64,000 bases of DNA. It comes from Cryptomeria japonica. Lineage: Eukaryota > Streptophyta > Pinopsida > Cupressales > Cupressaceae. Location of the stretch: NCBI RefSeq assembly GCF_030272615.1, contig NC_081408.1, positions 399,679,889-399,743,888 on the forward strand, written 5' to 3'. Positions 11,243 to 23,300 of the stretch are shown piece after piece (position 1 is the stretch's first letter; each line of letters begins with the position of its first letter). The notes beneath the pieces are model-generated. The model was not told the DNA's origin, did not search any database, and saw only the letters and a list, made by a program, of their open reading frames with translations. Position numbers and translations under genes: made by a program.

Positions 11243-13029
11243 GTAAGCTATGCTAAACATTTATTCTAAACTTAATGCTTGCACATGTGCATGTGGGCCC
11301 AAATGACTCTCAACTGATGTATAAGCCTTGAGGGGTATTTAACTGAAGTCAAACTGTTATATGTGCTACAAAAACCTCCCCTTTTGAAGCTTCCAACTGA
11401 TGCAACATGAAAATCAACTGATGACTTGAACCCCAATCTTTTTTCGAGACTCGAAGACTATCTTTAAACTACTCTTTGACATATTGTATGAAGGTTTGGA
11501 CTGATGCAAGGATTTATATTGATCTTGAAGTTTCAACGGGCCCTTCTAGGTGCAAAGGTTCCAAGGATTTTGAACTATCACAAACTATTCTCCTTTACTC
11601 TAATGAATAAGACATTGTCACCTTTATCTGTTAAGACCTCTAATTCTTTCGGCGCCCTAATAAAGCTTCATTTGTGTACATGATTGTAATTGTCTATACT
11701 CTATACTTATAGAATATGAGAAGTCCTTTTGTGACTGTGACTGTGCCATTATTTCTTTGTTTGACAGTATTAATAGACTGTCTTTTGCACCTTGACTATC
11801 TTTATAGCCACTCCTTCTCTGGTCTTTTATTTGCATATAGATTCCTTTGATGTCAAAATAAAACCCTATATAGTGTCTGTTTATTTGGCTTATGCTTTCA
11901 TATCTTCCTTGATTTGTACATTGGTCTCACCTTTGTATTTTCTTTTAGATGCAAAGTATTGTCATTTAATTATTTTCTTCATGTTTTGATACAGTGAAAG
12001 CAGCTGCTCTGTATATATCTCAGGTTTGGTATGTTGGCTCTTACCTCTGTTATCTCTGTTAAAGGTTATCTTTACTGCTCCATATCTTTGCTCTTAAGGC
12101 AATGACTAAGATCCCTGTTCCCTTAAAATATTACCCCGCCCTACTGCTGCTATGATTGCTAAATTGGCTTAATGTATTCGCTACATTCATAGGCTAACTG
12201 CTAACCTTCTGAATTTGTCTGTGTTCTTTATTTATATTGTCAATGCTCAAACCTTGGGAACTCTTGTATGTTGAATACTTTCATAAGTCTGGTAGTGCCT
12301 TTGTAGAAGGCTCTCATGACCATGAAGTTACCTTTGTGGCTGTGATTTGTCACTGTTTCTTCATGCTTATGATCTCAAAACGCTCTTGTAACAATGGTTG
12401 TCATGAGTTTGTCACTTGATGACTGTTTTCAGAATTTGGCTGTGTTCTGTAGAGTGATTTGGTGAATATTTTCTGAGTATACCTTGTATTGAGATGTTGA
12501 TCCATGCCTTGTACTAAGAGACTATTATTCTTCTATAGGTGCCTTTGACGTTGGTGTATGGACTGATCTTAGGATTGTGGCTCACACTAAAACTTGTGAC
12601 TACTCTCTTTATACCTCATTTTGATTGATTTACTGTTCTCTTCTGATAAATACCTTGGCACTGATTTATATCTTCATCATTAGGTTTAGTCTTCATGAAT
12701 CTTTAAGCAAAAGTCTTTGTGGCCTTTAGACTTTTAAAAGATGATCTTTGTCTATACTGTGTTGTATATCATATGCACTCTCAACAGTCCTTTTGACTGC
12801 ACTTAATAGCTGCTCTCATATCTTTGACTGTCAAGAATTCATTTTACTGTTGTAGCTTTGCAACTTGGATTGCATTTTCTTGCTGCTCTAAATCTGAGAA
12901 TGACTATCTTTTATGCCTTTGTTAATCTGAAAATGACTTTCTCTTATTTCCTTTGTTCTTGGGACTGCTCTAAGTCTGAAAATGCATCTTTTCATCTCTT
13001 CTAAAACTAAAAAAGTGTTTTAATGCTAC
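11243..13029. other. CACTA interior, no gene recognised
   Basis: T-rich sequence with many TTTGACTG/CTGAAAATGAC-type short phrases, grading into the repeats at 13030. It may include intron sequence downstream of the NDA exon. No convincing exon or RNA gene was seen. Confidence 0.5.
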
Positions 13030-13335
13030 TCATGACATTCTTAATTCTTCTCAAATCTGAAAATGATATTCTTAAATCTTTTCAAAATCTGAAAATGACT
13101 TCTAATGTTGCTTATGACATTCTTAATTCTTCTCAAATCTCAAAATGATATCCTTAAATCTTTTCAAAATCTGAAAATGATATTCTTAAATCTTTTCAAA
13201 ATCTGAAAATGACTTCTTTTTCAAAATCTGAAAAAGATAGTCTCAAATCTTTTCAAAATCTGAAAATGACTTTTAATCTGTTCAAATTTGAAAATGATAT
13301 TCTCAAATCTTTTCAAAATCTGAAAATAATACTCA
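13030..13335. repeat. Degenerate tandem repeat, about 30-bp unit
   Basis: Repeated copies of TTTTCAAAATCTGAAAATGA followed by TATTCTTAAATC or CTTCTAATG run across this segment, with about ten recognisable units. The short ORF across it is a by-product of the repeat. Confidence 0.75.
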
Positions 13336-13522
13336 TTGACATGAAGAATCCTATGATTATAAATAGAAGAATAACTCGAGAGCTACTTATAATCCTATGA
13401 TTATTGCAAAGGTGTATTCAATGGAGATATCTTGTTTATTGAATTTTGATTATCTAAAAAACATTTTTTGCTGGATTATCTGGAAATTTTTGTATACTGA
13501 AATTGTATTTTTTTTTTGACAG

Positions 13523-13636
13523 AAATGTGAAATACGACCATTGACCATTCATGTCGACTACATTCCTCATCGAGTTAATTTGGTTGCGTTACAAGGGGGC
13601 AATTATGCTGAGCTTCTTAATCTAATTTCATGGAAG
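13523..13636 (+). pseudogene. Captured exon resembling autophagy protein ATG2
   Basis: An exon of exactly 38 codons sits between a T-rich tract ending TTGACAG and the donor GTAAGTC. It reads KCEIRPLTIHVDYIPHRVNL and then VALQGGNYAELLNLISWK. Known plant ATG2 proteins have a closely similar segment in their C-terminal region (VDY-x-P-x-RVDLAAL-x-GGKYVELVNLVPWK). ATG2 transfers lipid to the growing autophagosome. The exon is open and has intact splice borders, but no adjacent ATG2 exon follows, so it is a fragment carried by the CACTA element. Confidence 0.72.
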
Positions 13637-15417
13637 GTAAGTCATGTGGATTACAGATTTGTTGCATCATTGTTATTATTTTGGCTTACTATCAGATTAC
13701 TTATAACCTTGCACAATGGTGAGTTAAGCTATGTTATTTTATTGTCATAACATATTTGCTCCAGATTGGTATACAGGTGACATTTAGGTGATTTTACTCT
13801 ATATGCTTTGTGACAAATATTCTGATTGGATAAATTTTCAAATTGACATTTCTTTTGTGAAACATTATACTTTTGACATGGTATGTTCTTTGTTCTGCTA
13901 AATTCACTCTTTTATATATATGGCTTGTCACACTAAAATTCTAGAGAAACATATTACTTATGCATACATTTGAGTGATTACTATTCTTATGAAACTAGCT
14001 ATTTTGTTAATTTCATCTCAAGTAGGAAGCAACTATTTTCAAATTTGTCAACAGTAAATTCTATCACGGGGGTCAAATTTCTCCATAAACTACCCCTCCT
14101 AGTCTACCTATTTTTATGGTACTAGTTGAAACCCATTCCATAAACACATCTCGAGCCACCTAGTTAGCTGTTAAGATTTATAATGGTTATAGAGCTTCTG
14201 AGACTATTTTCTTTCTTTGTACTATAAGTGTTGTTGCCATTGTATATTCTTTTAAGGCCATTCCAAGAGAAGGTTATTGTCCACTCCCAATAGGTGATAT
14301 GATTTATATGAGTATATGTTGTTAGTACATAAAGGGGTGTGGGGTCTTATACACCATGGACACAATATTATGTTGTTTATTAGAAATTTATTTACCTTAG
14401 CCAGCCAAAAACAATGTCTTATACATTTGACAACTTACCTCTTTGAATGCTGCTATAACAATTATTGTTACTCCATCCTTATATCTTTTTGATTGTCAAT
14501 GGCTTATATCTCTGCCTTATTTTTTATACATTTCTACTAAAGCCTTTAGCTGTTCCTTTGGGTTTTTTAGACTGTCATTTAGCCATAGATATATTCATTA
14601 CTTCTTGCTTTTGGAATTAGCTATATATGAGCTACTGAAATGCCTTATCTCAATAACCATTATTTGATTAGTTATGTTATATCTTTACACTTCTTTTCTA
14701 TCTTTCAGGTTACAAGAGAGATATGAAGAATATAAGATGCTTCTTATTCGGTTGAAAAACATTGCTGGGCAATTGCATCTACGTTCATTATACCTCTTAG
14801 AATGACTTATGTTAGTGGATTTATTCACCATTCGCTATCTTGAGGTCTACATTCTTGAATTATAAGCTCATCCTATCTTGGGACTGCTATTATTGTTCTA
14901 TGACTTCTACAAAATTGAGGGCCAGACTTATCATTTGTGTAAATGAGAATCTTTCACATAACCTATTGTTACTCTTTCCTAGACTCTGGCCAGCTCTTCT
15001 CATTGTAACCTTTAGGTTTGCAAGCTTTATGATCTCCTTATGTCAACATGTGTGAGAGTCTTAACAGTAATGGCTGCCCCTTTTTGCCTTTGCAAATTGT
15101 GAGGGTATGATTGTCCTCTTTGTGGACTAGTTACCATACTTTATCCCTATCATTAAACAATATGTGGCCTCTCATAGAAAAAGTAAACAAAACCCTTCTC
15201 CCATTGAGATGCATATTCATTATTGTCTTGTAGATATTTTAGCTGTGTAGAGTTGGTCATTGGTCATTGGTCATTGAAATCCTCTCTTGTAGATATTTTA
15301 AATAGTGATGTGATGTCCTTAAACATTGATTCTTTGTTATCAAATACTTGATTTTGTATTTTGTAGAAATGTATGTTTATAGGCTAACATAGGATACATG
15401 GTATAATTATTCTTTAA
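13637..15417. other. CACTA interior, one possible exon only
   Basis: AT-rich sequence. Near 14700 a TTTCTATCTTTCAG acceptor-like tract precedes an open stretch (LQERYEEYKMLLIRLK), which could be another captured exon of unknown origin. Nothing else is recognisable. Confidence 0.4.
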
Positions 15418-15490
15418 AGGGCGCTAGCTCAAATGGAAGAGCATCTGCTTTACAAGCAGAAGGATGGTGGTTCGATTCCATCATACCCTA
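15418..15490 (+). tRNA. Organelle/bacterial-type tRNA-Val(UAC)-like sequence
   Basis: A 73-nt cloverleaf can be drawn. D arm: GCTC/GAGC. Anticodon arm: TCTGC-TTTACAA-GCAGA, with a perfect stem and anticodon TAC. T arm: GGTGG-TTCGATT-CCATC. The acceptor AGGGCGC pairs with ATACCCT except at two positions. The D arm starts TAGCTCAAATGG, the bacterial/organelle style, unlike the eukaryotic nuclear tRNA-Val start. It probably derives from organelle DNA inserted in the CACTA element, abutting the subterminal repeats. The acceptor mismatches argue that it is a degenerate copy. Confidence 0.7.
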
Positions 15491-16093
15491 ATATGACTAA
15501 ATATATGACCAGTTGACGGTAAAGTAATGATTAAATTTACTAAATATACTATCAATTGACAACAATTAATGACTAAATAAATGACCAATTAACAACAATC
15601 AATGACTAAATCAATGACCAAATCAATGACCAAATCAACGACTAAATAAATGACTAGTCAACAACAATCAATGACTAAATTAACGACTAAATCAATGACC
15701 AAATCAATGACTGAATCAATGACTAAATAAATGACTAGTCAACAACAATCAATGACTAAATTAACGACTAAATCAATGACCAAATCAATGATTGAATCAA
15801 TGACTAAATAAATGACTAGTCAACAACAATCAATGACTAAATTAATGACTAAATCAATGACTAAATAAATGATTAAATCAATGACCAAATTAATGACTAA
15901 ATCAATGACCAAATAAATGACCAAATTGATCAATCAAAACAACCAATAAATGACTCAAATAGTTTAGTCATAAATTTGGTTGCGTGATTAATGACTGACA
16001 ATAAACTACTAATGATCACGTGATCAAATTTAGTCATTTATATGCAATTTTTGGTAGTTTTTTGAGTCATATATTGTTGTTTTTGTACTAGTG
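15491..16093. repeat. CACTA 3' subterminal repeat array and terminus
   Basis: More than 30 copies of AATGACTAAAT, AATGACCAAAT and close variants, mostly in one orientation, cover 15491-15945. They are organised in part as a higher-order unit of 81 bp: the phrase AATGACTAGTCAACAACAAT recurs at about 15649, 15730 and 15811. After 15950 motifs in the opposite orientation (TAGTCATAAATTTGG, AGTCATTTATATG) lead to the terminus ...TTGTACTAGTG. Confidence 0.85.
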
Positions 16094-16096
16094 ATG

Positions 16097-17129
16097 TGAC
16101 AAATGATGCTTTTCCTCCATGTCATCGGAGGTCAGGATCTGCCATCATGTCCTTTTGTCCACTAAGACCATCCATGTTAGCTTTGATCGAAGCATTGCCA
16201 ACTCTGCTAACCTGTCACTTTTGGGGACATAGGCGCGGTGTTGAGACGTCTGTGCGACGCGCGAGCGTCCCTCAAATATGACTGTACACAAGTGGCCGTT
16301 TGAGCGTTACGCCTGCGCCCGAAATGAATCGTAATGCCTATGCATGCGCCCATCGACGTTCAAATTCCTTCTTGGGCCTTTATCTTTCACTTTGGAGACA
16401 TTTTGAAAGGATTCTTTTGGCAAGTTTGACAATCTTCTTGCAGGTGGAGCTCTTGGAGACCATTTTGCACAACATACTTTCAACACCACCATTGTTGCAA
16501 TATTACCAAGCATTCCGAGCATTCCAATCTCTGTTCATGATAAGGGAGTTATCTTAATCCTCTCTCTTGCATATTTATCAACTTTATTTCCAATTTCATG
16601 TTACATTGTTATTCTCTTTATCATTTATCTTTCCCTTGGCTTTCTTGGGTTGTCCGTGGAGGTGGAAACACCAAAATAAGAGTTTGACTTAGGTAGGCTC
16701 CAAAACACAACCCCCAACATTTTCTTTTCTTGCATGTGTGTAGGTACATTACCATGAAGAGGAGATTAACTTGCGAGAGACTTCATAGCGTGGACCTTTT
16801 GTTTGTCTATTTCCTTCCCTTCTCGCCTTCCATTCTATCTTGGTTAGTTTGCATATCACGTTTACTAGTTTAGTTTCATTGTTCTCTGTACTTTTATTGC
16901 ATCGTAATCACACTTAGAGCTTTCTATACGAACTTTGTACCTCGTCCGTATAAGATGACATCGCACCACGTTGGTGTCCTAGTTGCGCGCACTCGTCTTG
17001 AGGATAGAGGCTCTACAGAGCCGTCCAAAGACGTTTCTCAGGTGTCTGACACTTTCTGCATAAATCTGTTATCCTGTGGCTCATCTTAGAGACAGTTTGT
17101 AGAGGTAATTGGAAGGACAATTTGTCCTC
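16097..17129. other. Unassigned segment between CACTA and LINE endonuclease
   Basis: About 1 kb of noticeably GC-richer DNA (for example GACGTCTGTGCGACGCGCGA near 16240). It resembles neither the LINE nor the CACTA element. It may be a remnant of another insertion or a gene-capture fragment. No protein family was recognised. Confidence 0.5.
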
Positions 17130-17880
17130 ATGGATCCATAATCCTTGAGGTGGCAAATTCCCTCCATTATACCTTGTTACTTGATCTATGGGGGTCCATC
17201 CTCCACCAACTTGCAACAAGATGTTTGAAACCATTTGCTCTCAACCACATTTTCTCAAATTTAAATGGGCATTTCATCGAAGTTGCCTCTTCCTAGATAA
17301 TCAAACTAATTGGATAATGGTTCAATCCTGAAATCAGAAGGATTTATAGCTCACAAATCGAGTTAGCCATTGTCCAATCCCCAGCCAGAAAGAACCTACC
17401 CAACTTCTCTGCAATATTCAAAAAGTCTCTATGCGTATTTGTTCATGTAAAATACCCTTTCTTGAATTTTACCTCAATCACGCCATTTTTAGAAACAAAA
17501 TAATTAAAGTTTCACTTAGCTTGGCCAACCCAACCATTACCACCCTTTTTATCCAATGGGTGGAGAATGACATTAAAATCCCCTCCCAAATAAAGATGGC
17601 CTCCTTGTCCGCATTCAGAATTGTAGAAAGATTCTACCATAATTCCTTCTTACCATTTGTGCTGTTTGGGCCATACACATTAATCATGATGAAAGTTGCA
17701 CTCAAAGGTTTTGAGAAAATTTTAAAGCACCCTATCCTGACTGATAAGTTGAATCTCCAAAGTGCACTCATTCCACAACACACCGAGGCCCGGAGAGGCC
17801 ACAATAGCTTCCACAAAGAAACATCTCCTTCAATTTAGTTTCCTGTAATATCAATAGATCTGTAAAGTGGTGAAAAATTA
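17130..17880 (-). pseudogene. LINE endonuclease domain (5' portion of an L1-type LINE)
   Basis: Reading the minus strand from 17880: LLILQETKLKE (the catalytic-E box of APE-type endonucleases), ATFIMINVYGPN with GKKELW (the N-V-Y-G-P box), FEYCREVG and AGDWTMANSIC, then CPFKFEKMW and GFKHLVASWW from the linker toward RT. Several stops and frame changes are present. The strand and domain order fit the RT at 1-2690, so this is plausibly the other half of one LINE split by the CACTA element. The join is not clean because the extra kilobase at 16097-17129 intervenes. Confidence 0.72.
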
Positions 17881-19542
17881 GGGTTTCCACCACAGGATGG
17901 AGTAAAACCACTAATTTTTACTTAGGGACCAATTACATTCAAAAGAGGGGTTGAATCCAATACATTTAGTCACAAACTAGCAAGTATAAGGATTGAAAAT
18001 ATTGATTGGATTCAAGGTGTGAATTTGGTTAACCTCTTTTGTAAGTTGAATTGCTGAAACTAAGGTAAAGTGCTAGAAATGAGAATAAAAACATAGAAAT
18101 AGTGAGCTATAGTCATCAAATTGAGCCACACACCTAGATATAAGAAATATAAGCATACTCGAATCTGATCCCTGAAGGAGCTCCTAAAATGTCAGGACCA
18201 TGGTGGTGGTCGCCCTAGTTCTCTGCACTTTTCGCACACCAAAGGGGGATTGATTTGTCACTATAAATAATGCTTATTCTGAAAATCTCAACTTCGTACC
18301 GATTTCCTACACATAGAAAGAACGGGAAATAGGTTGGATAGGGGTTTGTCTAAGTCAAAGTCCGATTTAGGAATTAACCTTGATTGAAATATTGCAAATA
18401 CTGAAATAAATAATGGAAGGATATACCTCAGATCTGTAATGATTGGTAATGATGTTTTGCTTCTTGAATGCAATCACGCATGTTGTATGAAATGACATTT
18501 ATCTAAACATGACAAAACCGTAATCACACACACATGCTTTCATATGAATGATGTAATGTTACTCCATAATTGAGGACATAAGAATATGTAGCCTTGAAGA
18601 CCTTTAGAAATGCTTGATGATGAATACTTCAATGCCTGAATGCTTGAATGCTTGATGCCTTATGATTATAATTTCACCGTTCTCCCCACTTTTTTAGATT
18701 GAGAGAGGAAGTTATCCTAAAATATACTTTCCTATTGGGAAAACATCTTAATTTTTTGACAAGGGTCGACATGGAGATCACATTTCCTCCAACTCATTAT
18801 GACCATTGTGAGGGGCCAGTTTGGGGTCCTATTTGGGAGGACCAAGGTGTAAGGTGAAAATAAGGCTCGCTTTGGATGATATAAGCATAATTAGGTATTA
18901 ATTAGGCATCGGGGTACAAACACTAAGGTGAGGGACCCAAGTGTGGACCAAATTGTAAGGGAGTATAATTTAGGATGCTTCATTTAGCCTCCACTTTAGT
19001 GGGAGTATGAGCCTATACAAATACTCATGGTAACGTAGACAAAAGAGAGATAAAGAAGAGGAGCAATGAGGAGAAAAATCATAAGGAGTATAAGATGAGG
19101 AACTGTTGGCTCCATTATAGTGCCCCGATTAAAATTTTAAAATCGAGTCTTTGTTTCCATTAATAGTGCCTTGAAGGTGAAATCTGTATTATTTTTCTTA
19201 TAATCTTTTTATGGAGGTGACATTTTTCTTAAAGACAAACTGTGAAGAAACATTTGAACTCAGGTTCAAAATGGTTCAAAGTGGTTCAAAGTAGTTCAAC
19301 AGGTTCCAAAAGTTCGAGTAGTTCTCAAGCAGTTCCCTAAGTGTAAGAGTTCGGAACACAAGGTTTACCATATACCACCAGCATCGTTAGTTGTAAAGAT
19401 TATCAAGAAACTCTGTGAGTTTGAACAAGAAAGAGACTTTCATTTGGATGAATAGCAAGACACTCAGTTGCAAATAAAGCCAACCTACTTAATATCAAGA
19501 AAGAGAACAACTATGGTTCACACAAACGTGTAACATTTTATC
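17881..19542. other. Unassigned repeat-like DNA
   Basis: No gene or family is recognisable. Between about 19262 and 19340 there is a short run of GGTTCAAAGT/AGTTCAA units. The rest is AT-rich low-similarity sequence, possibly old LTR material. Confidence 0.45.
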
Positions 19543-20374
19543 ATGCCTTCTTCTTCATTGCTGTCACATTTTTCAACTATGGGATATGGTGATATTATAA
19601 TGAATTCAAATTGGGCCCGTATTGTTATGTTGCTGATCATACCAATAGTTTTTTTTTTAGTTTGCTTGTACAGATCAATGAAATCATGGAGTTGCCAAGA
19701 CACACAGCTCTTGCATTGCAAACAATATCAAGTCATTTTTTATGTTTAAGAGATGCAATCAATGGACAAATTTGGTCAACCAGCAAAAGTTTGGAAGAGG
19801 AATATTGATTCACCATTTATTCAGGCAACAGTTGATTATTTTTCCCAGAGGATTGTGCAAGAGTTAACACGAAGAATGTTTATAATTTTCAATGCAACCT
19901 GTAATTACAAATTTTCTGAGATAGCAAAATCAGTCTTTGTGCAGGGGGCATATCTCTCACATCAATCATTGGATCATGCTGGATTTCGGATATGTTTTAT
20001 TAAACCTATTTTTATAAGTTCTCACCAAAGTAATTGTGGAAATTCGATCTAGTCTGCAAGATACACTTAACAGAATACAAGTCTAGAACAAAGAACATTT
20101 TCTGATTATTTTGTGACAGAACAACTGTCATGTCTTGGGGAGCATATATTTTTGTTCCACCGTTGGATTTTTCCCATTTTTGGATATGTTGTGCACATGC
20201 AAGTTGCGAACGATTCCACCGGTGCGATTAGCCGAATTATGTCTTCTTCAAAAGATATGGTTGACTGAGTGCGAGTCTGTCCAAGGTGACCAACAACAAC
20301 CAAGTTTCTTGTCTTCAAACATTAACAAGGCACAACTTATATTTGCAATGATGGGGCCCATAAGTAATTCATAA
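19543..20374 (+). pseudogene. Gene-fragment mosaic including a BEL1-like BELL-domain piece
   Basis: The secure part is about 19671-19808: HTALALQTISSHFLCLRDAI, then NGQIWSTSKSLEEEY and a stop. It matches the BELL domain of plant BEL1-like TALE homeodomain proteins (YTALALQTISRHFRCLRDAI, then GQI and a CKSLGEE-like end). The homeodomain is absent. Just upstream another frame reads STMGYGDI followed by WARIVMLLIIPIVFFLV, which looks like a potassium-channel filter plus helix, but this is weak. Downstream frames at 19753-20052 (VQELTRRMFIIFNATCNYKF) and 20135-20374 are unrecognised. Overall it is a set of broken pieces, not a working gene. Confidence 0.6.
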
Positions 20375-23300
20375 AACTTATATTTTTAAGTTATAATGTT
20401 TTCAGATTAAAACATTATGATAAAGATTACATCGAATCCAATAAAGTGTTTAAAAAATACACATCGAATATGAAAGAGATGAAAGAGTGAAGACAATTAT
20501 TATATCCAGCTGTCAGCATATGATATGCCAGGATTTAGTTTTGGAACCAAAAGTGTCTCATCGAGAGAAAACGAAGGATAAATATGCAAAAGAAAGGGTA
20601 AAATGGGGCTTCTACTTCTTTTTCCGGAGTCTGTGTGCTACAGGAAAGGGGGATAATTTTCTGTTTTCTGAATTGTAACAAGGCAAAGGAAGAGAGTATT
20701 AATATTTTTAGACATTATTTTGGGTGTACAGGGGTAATATAGACTTTGATCTATTTATTTTCTGTTGAAAGAAAAGGAGGGAATATACATAAAGCTTTGA
20801 ATTTAAGATATTTTTCCTTCTGATTGATCCAATCTTTGTGTTGTTTTAGTCCTCTTTTTATACAGTCCTGTGCAATCTGTTTGTGTAAATGGTGATGATG
20901 AAAGCTTTGAATTTCATTCATGCATCTACCTGAAAATTATATTTAAAATCTTCCCTTCGTCATCTTGTAGTTGGAAGATCGAATAGATGGGCTTTGCATT
21001 GTCCATTTAATCTTTTTTTTTAGTTTTAAATCCAAAATCTGCGTTCACACCATGGTGATGGGTGGATGTTAAAGTGCCTTTGTGTCTTCTAGTGAAAGAC
21101 ATAACTCATATTTAATTCCTTGTAAATCAAACGTAGGGAGCTATACCTTCTCATCAAAATTTAGAGAGCACTTGCACATATCCATTGCAAGTGACTCAAC
21201 TGTTAGTTCTAGTTTGTTTTCCAACTTTTGGGCATTTAGGAGTCATTTGTGAAGTTATTTTAGAAGGACAAATCTGTTAACTAACAGGAACCAAGCCCCA
21301 ATATTAGGATCTTAACTCACTCAAAAATATCCAAGGACACACACAAAAAAAAGGCAAACAAAAAGGCAAAAAGATAAGCAAAGACAAAAGACAAAAAGAC
21401 ACACAAGACAAAAAAGCTAAGAATAAAAAACAAGACCTCAAGTCAACTAGTCGAAGAGACCTTGATATGAAAATGCCTCAACCACTAATATCATTCTTGA
21501 AAAATGCCATCTCAAGAACACAAGTGATCACATAAAAGAGCAAAGCATGCATCATCCATGAACTACAAGTAGCTAGGCTATGAGCTCATGAGAAGGAAAG
21601 AGAGCACATGTATAGACAGTCTAGATGTGTTTTTCTAGGTGATCCACGTTGGGGAAGAGAATATGAATAGTCCAGTCGTGTTTTACTTGTTCCAATAGTC
21701 CTCATGCATGTGTGCAAGTGATGTCTGGTTTCAAGTATATATCACCCCGTATAAGAGTTTGTTTCCTTTGGTTTCAAGCATGCATCAGCCTGTTTAAGAC
21801 ATGTAATGTAAATACAAATGCCAAGGGACAAATGTGTAAATGCCAAGGAGAGAATATGTAAATTCCAAGGGGTGAATGTTTGGTTTTGGGAACATCTCAC
21901 TTAACAATTTGTTTTCTTTGGTTTCAAGAATGTGTAACCCCATTTAAGATAGATACATGCATGGTTTCGAGGACATCTCGTGTAAGAGTTTGTTTCATGT
22001 GGTTTTGGTGATGTATAACCCCGCCTAATACATATATCAATGCTGTGTTTGGTTTCGAGTGTGAAGCATCTCGTATAAGAGTTTGTTTTCTCTAGTTTCG
22101 AGAATGAACACCTCGTTTAAGGCATGCAAATATATGTCACAATATGATACAAATGGAGTGATAAGGGTGCCCCTGCCCCCCACTTTAAGATGTCAACATA
22201 GACCTATGTTGATGTCTTAAGGAAGCTTAGAGACAAGTATACCTACTCTTCAACGTTAAAGAGATATCCTTTAGGCAATAATGTTCATAAATCCAAGCCA
22301 AAGAGAGAATAATCTTCAAGCAAGGATAAGATACTTGAAAAAGAAATATCTTGCAAAATGTGCAAAGAGGATCCTTGGAGGACAAACAAATCTTTTCTCA
22401 AAAGACATCTACCTCCAAGAGGAGTTTCATGAACAAACATAGCATCTTCTATCAAAAGAAAGGAAGGGGAACAAGAATTCATACCTTCCTTCTATTGCTA
22501 GGTGAAAGAGATTCTTGATGAATGATGACACACTTTTGACCTAATTTGAGGGGTAGGTTTATAATAGATATACATTGCCAAGTGAAGAAGAGGTTGTAGC
22601 CAAGGACATACACCTCTTATATAAGAGAGAATCTTTGAGAAAAAAAAAAAACTTCACACAAAGAATGAAATCAAATTATAAACAAACACCACTCACAAAG
22701 GAATTGTGGATCCTTATAAAGGATAAAAAAGAGAGATAGATCATTGCCCCCAAGCTTAAGAACAATGAGAAGAATTGCACAATCTCTAAGGAGAGATTAG
22801 GCATAAGAAAATGCACAATGTACTCACCTGAAGGAATATTCAATGCAAGTAGAGACATTAATATATGTAAAATGAAACTCTAAATAAGAGGTAATCTTAA
22901 AAGAGAAAGAGAGAAAGAAGATGCCATCCTTGCTCCTCCCATGTCCTCCCAAGCATGGGAACAAGGAAAAAGAAGGATCACAAATTTCCCAAGGAGAGAT
23001 TATTCATAAGAGATGTACCATTTCAATCAAAGAGTAGATCCTAATCAAGGAACACAAACTTATTCACATGAAGGATAACTCTATGCAAGAAATGACATCA
23101 AGTTATGGAGGATGCAACAAGTAAAAGAAACAGTGAAACCTTAAAGATAAGAGATATGATAGAGGTAAAAGAGAATCATGTTTCTACCTCAAGATGTTTT
23201 GATATTTGAAAAAAAAAGCATCACCTCTAATGACAAAGAGTCCCCAATTAAGTTAACCACTTTTGTCATAGGGTGAGGAGCAACATGAGGGTGAGAGGAG

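Larger units (their letters stand above)
2706..16093. mobile_element. CACTA (En/Spm-like) transposon, non-autonomous, gene-fragment carrying
   Basis: The element begins CACTAGTAGAAA at 2706 and ends with the inverted CACTAGTACAAA at 16093. It is flanked by a 3-bp target duplication, ATG at 2703-2705 and 16094-16096, as expected for CACTA elements. Both ends carry arrays of GACTAAAT/GACCAAAT-type subterminal motifs, the usual kind of transposase-binding sites. No TNP2-type transposase is readable inside, so it is non-autonomous. The interior holds exon-sized fragments of at least three unrelated host genes (5840, 11023, 13523), an organelle-like tRNA (15418) and a nested LTR element (7473-10561). 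Confidence 0.88.

Noticed and set aside
15418-15490. Functional nuclear tRNA gene
   Set aside because: The acceptor stem has two mismatches and the sequence style is organellar, so a transcribed, working nuclear tRNA is unlikely.
15491-15950. Regular short repeats suggestive of a CRISPR array
   Set aside because: There are no unique spacers of constant length, the genome is a plant's, and the position at a CACTA terminus explains the array.
19543-19680. Potassium channel pore fragment
   Set aside because: STMGYGDI plus a hydrophobic helix is suggestive, but it is short, in a different frame from its surroundings and not supported by any second motif. It is kept only as a remark.
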